A stretch of DNA of 64,000 bases from Stackebrandtia nassauensis DSM 44728 (lineage in GTDB: Bacteria; Actinomycetota; Actinomycetes; Mycobacteriales; Micromonosporaceae): positions 310,001 through 374,000 of the forward strand of contig NC_013947.1 in assembly GCF_000024545.1 (NCBI RefSeq), read 5' to 3'. The translations under genes were made by a program, and so were the position numbers. Of the stretch, positions 23,409-31,140 are shown piece after piece (positions within the stretch are counted from its first letter, which is position 1; each line of letters starts with the position of its first letter). A model generated the notes under the pieces. The model was not told the DNA's origin and searched no databases. It saw only the letters and a list, made by a program, of their open reading frames with translations.

Positions 23409-24941
23409 CTACAACTCAGCCTGCGTTGGCTTCGGTCCAGTCGGGCGCGGTCGGTACGCCCGACCCGCGTCAGCGCCGGGCCCGTGCTTGCCGAGGGCCA
23501 CGTTGGTGCTGCGGGCAAATGCCGAGGCGATACCACTTCGCGCTTGCGGCGTGTTCGGGGTGGCGTCGCGGGCGGCCTGGTGCAGCCCGCCGACCGTGGC
23601 ACGGAGCCGGTTCAGGGCGAGGTCGGTGGTGCCGGAGGCGTTGGCGCGGGCGGCGCACAGGGCCTGGATCGCGGCGGCCAGGTGGACTACGGCGATGGCG
23701 ACGTGCAACACCACCGAGTCGCTGTGCTGGCCGATGCGGGAGCGGTGGATCGCCCGCGCTATCTCGTGCAGCAGCCCGACGGCCGCCGCGCGGCGGTTGC
23801 AGGGCAGTCCGGCGGCGGCGCGGCCGAGCTGATCGGCGGCCCGCGACACCGGCCCGAACCGCGGGCCCGGTTCCGCCCTGGCGGCCAGGAGTGCGGTGAG
23901 GTCGGCGGCGGTGCGCGCGGTGCCGCCCAGTTCGGCGTCGAGGAGCGGTTCGTCGCGCAGGCTCCCGGTCACCTGCTCCAGGACCTCGGGCAGCTGCCGC
24001 CACGCTTGGTCCGGGTCCGTGACGCGCCCGACCGCCGGTATCGGTGGCGGAGCTTCCCACGCGGCCGCGGCCGCCGGGGCTGATTCCGGCCAGCGGGAGC
24101 GCAGTTGCGGCAGGCCCAGGTCCGCTTCGAGCTTCGACCCTGACAGCCACCGCGGCTGCCCGCTTTCGGCGGGCGGCAGGGCGACGGCGTACCCGACGAC
24201 GAGGCCCTCGCTGTTGCTGCGGGTGCGCACCCGCAGGCCCGCGGCGTGCAGCCGCGCGGCGAACTCCAGCTCCGTATTCGCCCCGGCCGCCGCGGCCCGG
24301 ACCTCGCGGCGCAGCACGTCGCGATCCAACGGCTTGCCGGTGCGCGCGGCCCGGCGGTACTCCGCCCGCGAAGCCGCAGGCCGACCGCGACCCGATTCCC
24401 GGCCCGGGGTCGCCTGGATCAAACCGAACTCGGCCTCCAGCCTCGCGCAGGCCCGCTGCACCCGCGGATAGTCGCGGCGCAGCCACTCCGGCCTCGGCGG
24501 GTCGCCGTCGCACACCAGGATCGCCACGACATGGATGTGGTCGTTGCCGCCAGCCGAGTCGCCGTGGTGGACCGCCACCCACCGGCACCCCGGCCGATCC
24601 GGGGTCTCGGTCAGGCCCATCTCGTCAGCGAACCGCTCCGCCAACCGGCCCCAGGTCTCGTGGTTCAGGCGCTCACCGGGCGGCAGGCTCAACGCGCAAT
24701 GCCAGACGTTCCGGACGGGCCCGCGGCCCTCCGGCAGCGACCGCTCGGCCGCCTCCAGCCGCCGCGCCAACCCGGCCACATCGAACCCGGACGCGAGGTT
24801 CCCGCTCGGCTGGAGACTCGCGGCCGGGGCGTACCCGGCAACCACGCGCGGGTCGGTGTGCTCGTTGGCGTCGCCGGGCCCGAACAGGTAGTGCAGCAAC
24901 CCCCGCACCCGCCTGCTGCGCTTGGCGACCTTGCCGATCAC
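23409..24941 (-). CDS. Relaxase (mobilization nuclease)
   Basis: 510 residues. The N-terminal domain carries the metal-binding histidine motif HHGDSAGGNDHIHV (125-138), the H-x-D...H-x-H pattern of MOB relaxases, and an early Tyr (Y18 in GLLHYLFGPG) that may be the nicking residue. It would nick oriT and lead the strand in transfer. The long C-terminal half is Ala/Arg-rich and helical. The start GTG at 24941 overlaps the stop of the MobC-like gene (GTGA), so they are coupled. A relaxase is not needed for AICE-type TraB transfer of double-stranded DNA, so its presence here is a point of interest. Confidence 0.9.
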   Translation of the reverse strand: MIGKVAKRSRRVRGLLHYLFGPGDANEHTDPRVVAGYAPAASLQPSGNLASGFDVAGLARRLEAAERSLPEGRGPVRNVWHCALSLPPGERLNHETWGRLAERFADEMGLTETPDRPGCRWVAVHHGDSAGGNDHIHVVAILVCDGDPPRPEWLRRDYPRVQRACARLEAEFGLIQATPGRESGRGRPAASRAEYRRAARTGKPLDRDVLRREVRAAAAGANTELEFAARLHAAGLRVRTRSNSEGLVVGYAVALPPAESGQPRWLSGSKLEADLGLPQLRSRWPESAPAAAAAWEAPPPIPAVGRVTDPDQAWRQLPEVLEQVTGSLRDEPLLDAELGGTARTAADLTALLAARAEPGPRFGPVSRAADQLGRAAAGLPCNRRAAAVGLLHEIARAIHRSRIGQHSDSVVLHVAIAVVHLAAAIQALCAARANASGTTDLALNRLRATVGGLHQAARDATPNTPQARSGIASAFARSTNVALGKHGPGADAGRAYRPRPTGPKPTQAEL

Positions 24942-25342
24942 TCGGCGCCCAGTTGCTCGTCGACGCGCACCGCCACCTCACCGATGAACGCGGCGACCTC
25001 CCCCAGTTCCGCCGGGACGTTGGCGTACTGGTGCGCCCGCTTGGTCAGCTGGTTCAGGTTCGTCGCCGCACCCCGCAACAGCCGAAACAACTCCCGCGAC
25101 TGCCTGCTGGCCGCGTCCCGCCGGCGGCCGCCGCGCGGAGTCTCAGTCCGGTCCGGATCGGTCGCCAGTGCGGCCAGCGCGATGTAGGCCGACAACGCCA
25201 GCCCCCGTGCCGCGGCGCGCTCGGCCAGGACGCGGTACTCCTCGGCCGAGAACCGGGTCGTGACCCGACGGTTTCGATGGTCTGGCGGCTCTGGATTCTT
25301 GCGCCGACGCATCGGCGCATGTGCATCCCCCGTGGTCCCCAT
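24938..25342 (-). CDS. MobC-like relaxosome accessory protein
   Basis: 134 residues from the ATG at 25342 (MGTTGDAHAPMRRRKNPEPP). A ribbon-helix-helix-like segment (RVTTRFSAEEYRVLAERAAA) is followed by LSAYIALAAL and a C-terminal helix with RLLRGAATNLNQLTKRAHQY, the usual relaxosome-protein pattern in which an RHH domain binds oriT and assists the relaxase. A longer in-frame extension to 25432 exists, but it is Arg-rich noise. It directly precedes and overlaps the relaxase gene. Confidence 0.85.
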   Translation of the reverse strand: MGTTGDAHAPMRRRKNPEPPDHRNRRVTTRFSAEEYRVLAERAAARGLALSAYIALAALATDPDRTETPRGGRRRDAASRQSRELFRLLRGAATNLNQLTKRAHQYANVPAELGEVAAFIGEVAVRVDEQLGAE

Positions 25343-25500
25343 GCGTGCGAGTGTCGCTCGCCGACGGCGCGACCGCCACGCGATTTCGAGCGATCGACAT
25401 CTCATCTGCCGCTCAGTGCGGCACAAGATCACGCGGCCTACGTAAGTCGGACACGTGCCTATCTTGCCCGGTTGCGGTGACCTGTGGAAATACGTGAAAG
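25343..25500. other. Candidate oriT region
   Basis: The 263-bp gap upstream of mobC (25343-25605) is where an oriT is usually found. It contains an inverted repeat TGCCGC-TCAGT-GCGGCA at 25407-25423 and several TCG/GTC-rich near-palindromes just before the MobC start. No nic consensus can be named from the sequence alone, so this is an inference from position and structure. Confidence 0.4.
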
Positions 25501-25605
25501 CCTCGCGTGAGTGTCAGGTCCAGGTGATCTTGTCGGTGTCCAGGCTTACCTGCCGGATGCTGTGTCGCTGTCCAGCTTCCCGGTGTGAACCAAAAGCATC
25601 GCCTG

Positions 25606-25890
25606 CTACTTGATTCTGATGTATCCCCGCAGTGATTTCCTGACCTCAGCGGTACGCTCGACAATCTCCTTCTCGGTGATTGTCGACACTACAAGTGCGC
25701 ACGAGTTGTTCAGGTCGTCCAGGTTTTCTACGTCGTCGTTTGGCGGTTCCCACTCTGGATCGCGATCCCGGATCATGGACAACAGGTCCGGATCGTCCAC
25801 TCCAACAGGGGTGAGCCAGTAGCCGTCAAGAAACGCCTCGATCTCGGTGTCGCCCCACACCAGCCACGTCTGGTGAGTCTCACGTTCCAT
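25606..25890 (-). CDS. Small acidic protein, unknown function
   Basis: A 94-residue soluble protein, MERETHQTWLVWGDTEIEAF..., rich in Asp/Glu with one Cys (NSCALVV). No domain recognised. The ATG at 25890 gives a compact protein; the open frame extends further upstream to 26091 without coding-like content. It lies between the mob module and repeat copy B in the element's left arm. Cargo or regulator of unknown function. Confidence 0.6.
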   Translation of the reverse strand: MERETHQTWLVWGDTEIEAFLDGYWLTPVGVDDPDLLSMIRDRDPEWEPPNDDVENLDDLNNSCALVVSTITEKEIVERTAEVRKSLRGYIRIK

Positions 25891-26337
25891 GTCTGAAGTT
25901 AAGCATGAACACCTGCGGTTTGGCGAACCTTGTGCCAGACCTACTTGTTGGCTTACTGGCCAACGCTTCAACGTCCGACACCTTCGATCGGAACTGACAG
26001 TGAGAGCAGGGGTTTCGCTGAAGTTGCTTGGGCCAGGCGTTGAGGGTGGCTCGTCATGCGGCGGCGATCTTCGCGTCCAGGCCGTTTCCATACAGGAGGT
26101 TTGTTACTGAGTGTTACTGGTTTCCGGCTCTAAACCCGGGGGCGTGGACAGAATGGCCACAAATGCCAGAATCCCAAACGAGAGGGTTGACCTGCAAGTA
26201 TGCGCGCGCAGCGTCGTGGACAGAATTCAGCCAGAATTCGATCGCCGTGGACACAATTGCCCGCCGCGCGCTGCGATCGTAAGAGACGGCGCGAACACTT
26301 ACTACGGACAGTGAGACTTCCTCGTGTGCAAGCGTTG
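25891..26337. other. Intergenic stretch with repeat copy B and a possible small ORF
   Basis: 447 bp without a firmly supported gene. Its second half is repeat copy B. A GTG at 26111 with AGGAGG eleven bases upstream opens a 67-codon frame (26111-26314) that covers the copy; it has a Cys-poor, Arg-rich product with two GVDR/VVDR blocks mirroring the repeated GTGGACAGA words. Because copies A and C encode a different frame in their first half, I treat the DNA repeat, not this peptide, as the conserved feature. Confidence 0.5.
26132..26316 (+). repeat. Intergenic repeat, copy B
   Basis: The same element as copies A and C. GTGGACAGAAT is at 26144, TTGACCTGCAAGTATG follows, a second GTGGACAGAATTC is at 26216, then GTGGACACAAT at 26247, and the conserved end is ACTACGGACAGTGAG. 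Compared with A it has one base fewer before TTGACC and one fewer before the second GTGGACAG word. Confidence 0.85.
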
Positions 26338-26763
26338 CTAGCAATGGCGCTGTCGTAACCAAAGCAGGTTGTCAAGGTGCGCCTGCACGGGTTCGAACAG
26401 GGGGTAGGGAACAAGCTGCGCGAGTGTTTTCCTGCTGCACCACATCACTTCGGAAACCTCCTCTGTATCAGCGACATGGGCCTTGCCTTCTACGCAATCG
26501 CAGGCCACGTACACGATCCAGCGTCCGGTTATGGGGTGGACTCGATGCCCGAGAACTTTGATTGGGCGAACATCGACGCCCGTTTCTTCTCGTGTCTCGC
26601 GAACCGCCGCATCCTGCTCAGATTCCCCAACCTCGATGGCTCCGGCGGGGAATTGCCATGAAAGCTGGCCTTCGGATACTCGGCGTTTCACCATCAAGAC
26701 TTTGCCGTTGTCGGCGATGATCGCTGCCGCAACAGGTGCCACATCGCGCTGACTTGGAGCCAT
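26338..26763 (-). CDS. Nudix hydrolase (possible Pif-type immunity factor)
   Basis: A 141-residue Nudix protein with a perfect Nudix box (GX5EX7REUXEEXGU, about residues 41-63, ending RETREETGV). It should hydrolyse a nucleoside diphosphate linked to another moiety, with Mg2+ bound by the Glu residues of the box. In the AICE pSAM2 the Nudix protein Pif gives transfer immunity between cells carrying the element, and Nudix genes recur in AICEs, so that role is a good inference here. The start is the ATG at 26763. Repeat copy C lies about 100 bp upstream in the same orientation. Confidence 0.9.
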   Translation of the reverse strand: MAPSQRDVAPVAAAIIADNGKVLMVKRRVSEGQLSWQFPAGAIEVGESEQDAAVRETREETGVDVRPIKVLGHRVHPITGRWIVYVACDCVEGKAHVADTEEVSEVMWCSRKTLAQLVPYPLFEPVQAHLDNLLWLRQRHC

Positions 26764-27174
26764 TTGCAGTTTCTACACTCCTTTCGCTTGGCCCGTGGAT
26801 CAGGTGTTCTCGCTACACCAGACGCGGTGTACCAGAGATACGCCTCCTCACCCCCTGAGAGTCACTGTCTGTAGCTGGATTTCGAGGAGCGTTCCAGGAT
26901 CAAGGTAGGGGCGGGGTATTTGTGTCCACGGCGATCGAATTCTGGCTGAATTCTGTCCACGACCCCGGCGCACGCATAATCACAGGTCAGTATGGCTGTT
27001 TCGGGATTCTGGCATTTGTGGCCATTCTGTCCACGCCCCTGGGAGCGGGACCGAACCCGGATCACAGACCGTAACCAAATTTCGGGAGCAAAACAGGTGG
27101 GCACCCGGCACGAACACACCGATGGCCGACCCCTGCCACTGCTTCAACCCCGTGACATCCCGGCGAGCCGTGCG
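26764..27174. other. Intergenic stretch upstream of the Nudix gene, containing repeat copy C
   Basis: 411 bp between the Nudix start and the end of a 42-codon minus-strand gene. Apart from repeat copy C no gene, tRNA or clear terminator is seen. An 85-codon minus-strand frame (27119-26862) overlaps copy C and shows the same peptide as copy A in part (RGQNGHKCQN and DRRGHK), but without a ribosome binding site. Confidence 0.5.
26859..27041 (-). repeat. Intergenic repeat, copy C (inverted relative to A and B)
   Basis: Read on the minus strand it matches A and B: GTGGACAGAAT, TGGCCACAAATGCCA, a GACCTG-TATG-like segment, a second GTGGACAGAATTC, GTGGACACAA, and the end GCTACAGACAGTGACT. It lies in the promoter region of the Nudix gene and reads in the same direction. 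Confidence 0.85.
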
Positions 27175-27303
27175 TTACTTGTCATCCTTGCGGTCGTGCT
27201 TGTGCTTGACATCCTCGGGTTTGACGAACTTCTTCGGGTCGACCTTGTCCTTGGGCTTATGGCCGTTGCCGGACGGATCGGGTTTCTTGTCGTGCTTTCC
27301 CAT
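27175..27303 (-). CDS. Very small Lys/Asp-rich protein (42 aa)
   Basis: A 42-codon gene with GAGGAG a few bases before the ATG at 27303. The product begins MGKHDKKPDPSGNGHKPK and ends HKHDRKDDK; it is highly charged, has no hydrophobic core and is probably disordered or nucleic-acid binding. Small MGKH-type basic proteins occur in other actinomycete elements (family memory, not checked). It precedes repeat copy C and the Nudix gene on the minus strand. Confidence 0.6.
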   Translation of the reverse strand: MGKHDKKPDPSGNGHKPKDKVDPKKFVKPEDVKHKHDRKDDK

Positions 27304-27391
27304 GGCCAACACTCCTCATTATTCGTTGGGGTGCCGTGACCACCGTGCCATCATGGGTAGCAGACTGCACCCGCTACGTCAGGAACCCGAC

Positions 27392-27628
27392 ATGAGCAAC
27401 ATCGACACGCTCCTGGAGGCCGCTGACGAGTGGCGCGAGGCCGTCAACATATTCGACACGGAAATGGCAGAACGGCACCAAGATTTCTTCTACGGTCTCG
27501 TCGGAAGCCTCACCGAATCCGGCACCATTACACCCACTGACGCAGGTCAGATCATCGCCACCACGGGCCGATACCTCCAATACGGACAACGCGACGACCT
27601 CGAAAACGTCCTCCACGAGCTGGTGTAG
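27392..27628 (+). CDS. Small acidic helical protein (78 aa)
   Basis: 78 residues from the ATG at 27392 (AGGAA eight bases upstream): MSNIDTLLEAADEWREAVNI, then SLTESGTITPTDAGQIIATT. Entirely helical, acidic, no Cys, no known domain. Convergent with the phosphotransferase gene (15-bp gap). Similar-sized acidic proteins are common in actinomycete plasmids, function unknown. Confidence 0.65.
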   Translation: MSNIDTLLEAADEWREAVNIFDTEMAERHQDFFYGLVGSLTESGTITPTDAGQIIATTGRYLQYGQRDDLENVLHELV

Positions 27629-27643
27629 CCCAGCGGCAAACTT

Positions 27644-28468
27644 CTACACGCGAGCAGCAAGCGCGATTGCCGCCCACCGCTCTGCCCGGCCAACGTCAAC
27701 GCCGACGGCCTTTGCAAGGTCGGAAACTCGTGTCTCAGGTGAAACCGTCATCGCTGACTTCAACCCGAGAACAGCGACGTCATATGCCGCTTCGCCTCGC
27801 ATCCCGCGCGGATCGATCAAGTACAACTTCCCGTTTTCTCCTGTGAGGATGTTTCCAGGGGAGGTATCGCCGTGGCACAAACCTTGAGCACCGGCATCCG
27901 TGAGCTCGGAAAGAACGCTCAGTGCTTCGGACCGTTCAGTCTCCGAGGCGACTGTGCGTCCTGGAGCGAGGTCGCTTAGGGCATCATCTTCCAAGCGGTC
28001 ACGAAGCCAGTCGCCGATGTACGGCAGTGTCGACGAAGGGGAAGGTTGGTTCACCAATGGTCGCAGTATCGTCGCCAGCTTGTCCGGAGGCGCGAGCGAA
28101 GCGCCGAGGTTTCGCAACGGCTCACCAGGCTTGATCCGGGTCATGATTGTCCAGAATCCCGTGTCGGTGCTGAACGATTCGAGAATCGTCGGTCCCACCT
28201 GGAGATCGGCCAGTGCGGACATGACCTTGACCTGATTGGGTCCGTCCGGATCCGGGCTTCCTTTCATGATGAGCTCGCGGTCTTTAGCTTGGACCGCTAC
28301 CACCAACCCATATCTTGCTGGCAGAACGGTTTCCGGAATTGCTCCGTACTGTTCGCACAGTTGACGCAGTTCACCCGGAGCTTCGCTCACCCACTGAGGA
28401 CCTACATTCGGCCATCGCGCTGTTGTCTCCTCGGCAACGTACTGCGGAACTTCGACTGAAGCGGTCAC
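27644..28468 (-). CDS. Aminoglycoside/choline-kinase-like phosphotransferase
   Basis: A 274-residue APH-type kinase. The catalytic loop CHGDTSPGNIL (Asp as base) and the metal-binding LIDPRG (a D-x-R variant of the usual DFG-like WxDWE block) are clear. The N-lobe is short with a Lys in LIMKGSPD. APH-fold enzymes phosphorylate small hydroxylated molecules or proteins; no antibiotic link is evident. It is the third gene of a minus-strand operon, its start overlapping the HAD gene's stop by four bases (ATGA), and lies in the element beside a Nudix gene. Confidence 0.85.
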   Translation of the reverse strand: MTASVEVPQYVAEETTARWPNVGPQWVSEAPGELRQLCEQYGAIPETVLPARYGLVVAVQAKDRELIMKGSPDPDGPNQVKVMSALADLQVGPTILESFSTDTGFWTIMTRIKPGEPLRNLGASLAPPDKLATILRPLVNQPSPSSTLPYIGDWLRDRLEDDALSDLAPGRTVASETERSEALSVLSELTDAGAQGLCHGDTSPGNILTGENGKLYLIDPRGMRGEAAYDVAVLGLKSAMTVSPETRVSDLAKAVGVDVGRAERWAAIALAARV

Positions 28469-29178
28469 TGAGCTCCTTGGCTGCTGGTCGGGCAGTTCTG
28501 GAGGGTCGACACGAGATCGCCCATACTCCTAATAATCACTTTCGCTCCCGCATCTGCCAGAGTTTTCGTCTTGTGTGAAGCATTCGCGTAACCGATCACT
28601 GGTGTCTTCGCAGCCAGTCCTGCCTCAATGTCAAAGACGGAGTCTCCAACGAAAACGCAGGTTTCGGGCTCGACATTCAACGATTCCGCAGCACGAAGCA
28701 ACGGTATGGGATTTGGTTTCATCTCTGAGGGATTCGCGTATGGCCGTCCCACAATGGGCCAGACGTATTCGTCAAGTTCCTGGGCACGTAGGTAAGCCGA
28801 AATGGAACTGGCCGAGTTGTTGCTCACCACAGCGACCGGCTTCGCTGCTCGATGCGCCGCTTCGATTACCTCGCGAGCGAAAGGGGTGGGCGATGCAGTT
28901 TGGACGGCTCTGAGCTCGGCATCACTCAGTGCATCTTCGACGGTTTCAGTCAATCCGGGAACGTCAAGTGTGTCTACCCACGACAGCAGCTCCATCGAGT
29001 GTTCACGAAGCTCTAGAGGTACCTCGATACCCGTCGCCTCAACAATTCTCGAAATTCCGAGTGCGATTCGGGGGCTTGGGTCTCCTGCGAAAACGCCGCA
29101 GACTGGTCCGTCAAAGTCGAGCAAGAGTGGGCCGCTGCCACATAGCATTTCACTCAGCGCCGACGTCTCTGAATTCAC
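28465..29178 (-). CDS. HAD-superfamily hydrolase
   Basis: 237 residues of the PGP/beta-PGM-like HAD subfamily. Motif I is LLLDFDGPVCG (nucleophile and acid Asp), motif II VVSNNS, motif III Lys in MKPNP, motif IV GDSVFDIEA. It would remove phosphate from a small metabolite. The substitution of the usual DxDGT by DFDGP is mild. It sits between the GntR and the kinase genes, overlapping each by four bases, so all three are one transcript. A kinase and a phosphatase side by side under a GntR regulator suggest a regulated small phosphate ester, or immunity-related chemistry. Confidence 0.87.
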   Translation of the reverse strand: MNSETSALSEMLCGSGPLLLDFDGPVCGVFAGDPSPRIALGISRIVEATGIEVPLELREHSMELLSWVDTLDVPGLTETVEDALSDAELRAVQTASPTPFAREVIEAAHRAAKPVAVVSNNSASSISAYLRAQELDEYVWPIVGRPYANPSEMKPNPIPLLRAAESLNVEPETCVFVGDSVFDIEAGLAAKTPVIGYANASHKTKTLADAGAKVIIRSMGDLVSTLQNCPTSSQGAQ

Positions 29179-30044
29179 TCCGATTCACGCTCCCTCGCGA
29201 TGGTCGTCCACACCGAGTCAAACCAGGTTTGGGCGGCTTCGACGAATTGTGCGCCGTGGGTGGCATCGTCGTCGGACACCGCATAGTGGAACAACGGGAC
29301 ATCTTTTCCCATGAGGTCGTATATGGGGGTTGGCTCCCGCTTGATCGGGACGGTGTGCTCGACCACGGGGTAGAAGCCGAAAAATGCTTCCTGGCGGCTG
29401 ATTAGGTAGAGCTTGAACATGGGGCCAAGGTCGTGGACCCGCACCTCGGCGGAGGCAGTCTTTACCAACCCCAGATCGCCCAGTTCGTGAATCTGATCCA
29501 CGATGCCGTCAACGGCCCGGCCTGTGATCCGGGCTGACCGCGCCCGGACATCTGGATCATCGGTGCCCGTTTCTGCTGGTACGGGTAGAGCGATTGGCTT
29601 CGACACGTCTGTGATCAAAATCCGCACGGTAATGGACTCGGGCGTGAATCTGCCGACCCGGATCTTGTCTAGCGGTTCAGAGAGCACACCTCGAAGGGTC
29701 TCTGACGAGAACCCCGCGAAGTCGATGACCACGTGGCCCTGTTCGAACGCAGCCTCAACATGAGGACGTAGCTCGACTGAGCGTTGCGTGATTGCGCGAA
29801 CTCGCGCATTGCTTCCCTGTCCCATCACGATGATGCGTTCGGCAGCCAGGATTTCAAGGCCGTTTTTCGCGGTTTGACGACTCGTCTTGTACATCCGGCT
29901 GAGCTCGGGTTGAGACGGCAACTTGTCTCCCGGCTGAAACACGCCGGTCAGGATCGCGGCCCGAAGCTGGTTGGCGATCTGAACTTTCGGTGGCAATGGG
30001 CTTTCGGGGTCTCGTTCCCCGCGGAATTCTCCGGCATCTGGCAT
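29175..30044 (-). CDS. GntR-family repressor of the element (KorSA-like role)
   Basis: 289 residues. The N-terminal wHTH is GntR type: IANQLRAAILTGVFQPGDKL, LPSQPELSRMYKTSRQTAKN and ERIIVMGQGSNARV. The C-terminal 200 residues are not a clear UTRA domain. In pSAM2 KorSA, a GntR protein, represses the transfer and replication genes, so the same role is likely. It is divergent from the long plus-strand operon, with three CTAG-centred operator-like sites in the 139-bp gap. Start ATG 30044. The first gene of the GntR-HAD-kinase operon. Confidence 0.9.
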   Translation of the reverse strand: MPDAGEFRGERDPESPLPPKVQIANQLRAAILTGVFQPGDKLPSQPELSRMYKTSRQTAKNGLEILAAERIIVMGQGSNARVRAITQRSVELRPHVEAAFEQGHVVIDFAGFSSETLRGVLSEPLDKIRVGRFTPESITVRILITDVSKPIALPVPAETGTDDPDVRARSARITGRAVDGIVDQIHELGDLGLVKTASAEVRVHDLGPMFKLYLISRQEAFFGFYPVVEHTVPIKREPTPIYDLMGKDVPLFHYAVSDDDATHGAQFVEAAQTWFDSVWTTIARERESE

Positions 30045-30060
30045 CGGGCCAGGCTACCGC

Positions 30061-30153
30061 ATGTCTAGGCAGGTCCAAAAACTTTGGCGACACGGGTTGA
30101 CATGACTAGACAAGTCGAGTTAGCCTCTTGCTCACGGACCTGACTAGTCAAGT
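30061..30153 (+). promoter_or_regulatory. Three operator sites and a promoter between the divergent GntR and transfer operons
   Basis: Near-identical 14-mers: ATGTCTAGGCAGGT (30061-30074), ATGACTAGACAAGT (30102-30115) and CTGACTAGTCAAGT (30140-30153), 38-41 bp apart (about four turns). A plus-strand sigma70-like promoter has TTGACA at 30097-30102 and TAGCCT at 30121-30126 (18-bp spacing), so the second operator overlaps the -35/spacer. Repressor binding here would silence the right-arm operon. Confidence 0.8.
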
Positions 30154-30183
30154 AAGTCAGGTATGAGCAACGAAGGAGGACTC

Positions 30184-30879
30184 GTGGAGCGGAATGGTTC
30201 ACATCCCGTAGCGGGAGTCGCGGCGCGGATGTGCCGCGAGCGTCACGGACATGTGCCGTCGTTCGTCGATGTGGCATGTGAGACGTGCTGGGCTGACGCC
30301 ATCGGCGCCGACCAGGACGTGATCGCCACCGAGCCCGATATGCCCAAGGTGTGTCCGCAGGACCCGAACCTTGTGGACGAGGTCGTGGTGGCGCGGGCAT
30401 GCCGTGGCGAGGAAACCGAGGTGACACTCGCGGAATGGCGGCTGATCAACAAGGTTCTTGTCGGCAAAGGCTTGTCGCGCAACCAGATCTACCGTCGCCT
30501 CTACCGAGTCCGGGTCGTCGATGCGTTGGGCAACCAGGTCCCGCACGAAGTGGCGCGGCATTACCCGGCGTCGATGGTCACCGATATGGCCGCGGTCCGA
30601 TCGCGGCTGGATGGCGTGCCCGTAGAACTGACGCCAGCGGAGCTTCGGGTGGCAATTCGTCGACTGCTGGCCGACAAGCACTCCATCCACGAAGTCGCCT
30701 TCCGGCTGCGCATCTCGAAAGAACAGGTGCGGGTGGTGCGCGCCTCGTCGCCGCGACTCCGTTCATCGCGCAAGGCCCTGGTTGGTCAGCCGCCAAGCAA
30801 CACGGCCGCCGGGACTGTGCCCCCATCTCACAACAGCGCCAGCGCCAACCACGAACTCCGCGTGAAGGTGGTGGCGTAG
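30184..30879 (+). CDS. HTH-containing protein, first gene of the element's main operon
   Basis: 231 residues from the GTG at 30184, chosen because AAGGAGG lies just upstream; an ATG at 30163 would add seven codons. Two Cys-containing motifs near residues 25-45 (MCRERHGHVPSF and ACETCWADA) suggest a small metal site. Two helix-turn-helix-like stretches follow (LSRNQIYRRLYRVR and HSIHEVAFRLRISKEQVRVV). Possibly a regulator of transfer comparable to Pra. Its 3' end contains one copy of a 31-bp direct repeat also found at 41888. Confidence 0.65.
   Translation: MERNGSHPVAGVAARMCRERHGHVPSFVDVACETCWADAIGADQDVIATEPDMPKVCPQDPNLVDEVVVARACRGEETEVTLAEWRLINKVLVGKGLSRNQIYRRLYRVRVVDALGNQVPHEVARHYPASMVTDMAAVRSRLDGVPVELTPAELRVAIRRLLADKHSIHEVAFRLRISKEQVRVVRASSPRLRSSRKALVGQPPSNTAAGTVPPSHNSASANHELRVKVVA
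30808..30838. repeat. 31-bp direct repeat, copy 1
   Basis: GCCGGGACTGTGCCCCCATC plus 11 further bases is identical to 41888-41918, 11 kb away, with looser similarity extending about 20 bp upstream (CAGCCGCCAAGCA in both). Here it lies inside the 3' coding end of the 30184 gene; the other copy is intergenic. Confidence 0.85.
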
Positions 30880-31134
30880 ATGCCCTTCTCCCAGTCTCAC
30901 AACGAGTTCGATCGACTCGCCGCAGCCGCGCACGCGCTTCACGACGCGGTTCATGAGTTCATGGCTGAGTTCCATGGCGCCGGCGCCGAAATCACCGACG
31001 ATGATCGGTCACGCAAGGTCTTCGACAACCTGGCCGCTGTCGACACCGACGCCGTGCTGGTGCTCGACCGTCTTACCCGCACCGGTCACCACCAGCAAGC
31101 ATCCGAACTTGCTGTTCCCTCGGCGGGGCGGTGA
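30880..31134 (+). CDS. Small helical protein (84 aa)
   Basis: 84 residues, MPFSQSHNEFDRLAAAAHAL..., rich in His (LHDAVHEFMAEFHGAG) and acidic residues. No known domain. It starts one base after the previous stop, consistent with coupling in the operon. Function unknown. Confidence 0.65.
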   Translation: MPFSQSHNEFDRLAAAAHALHDAVHEFMAEFHGAGAEITDDDRSRKVFDNLAAVDTDAVLVLDRLTRTGHHQQASELAVPSAGR

Positions 31135-31140
31135 TTTGAC

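Noticed and set aside
22947-24083. Full-length 379-codon zinc-ribbon protein
   Set aside because: The portion beyond 23411 is antisense to the relaxase and has no coding character of its own; only the N-terminal finger is accepted.
26111-26314. Peptide encoded by repeat copy B as a conserved protein
   Set aside because: Indels between copies put the first half in different frames, so the peptide is not conserved; a ribosome binding site upstream keeps it open as a possibility only.
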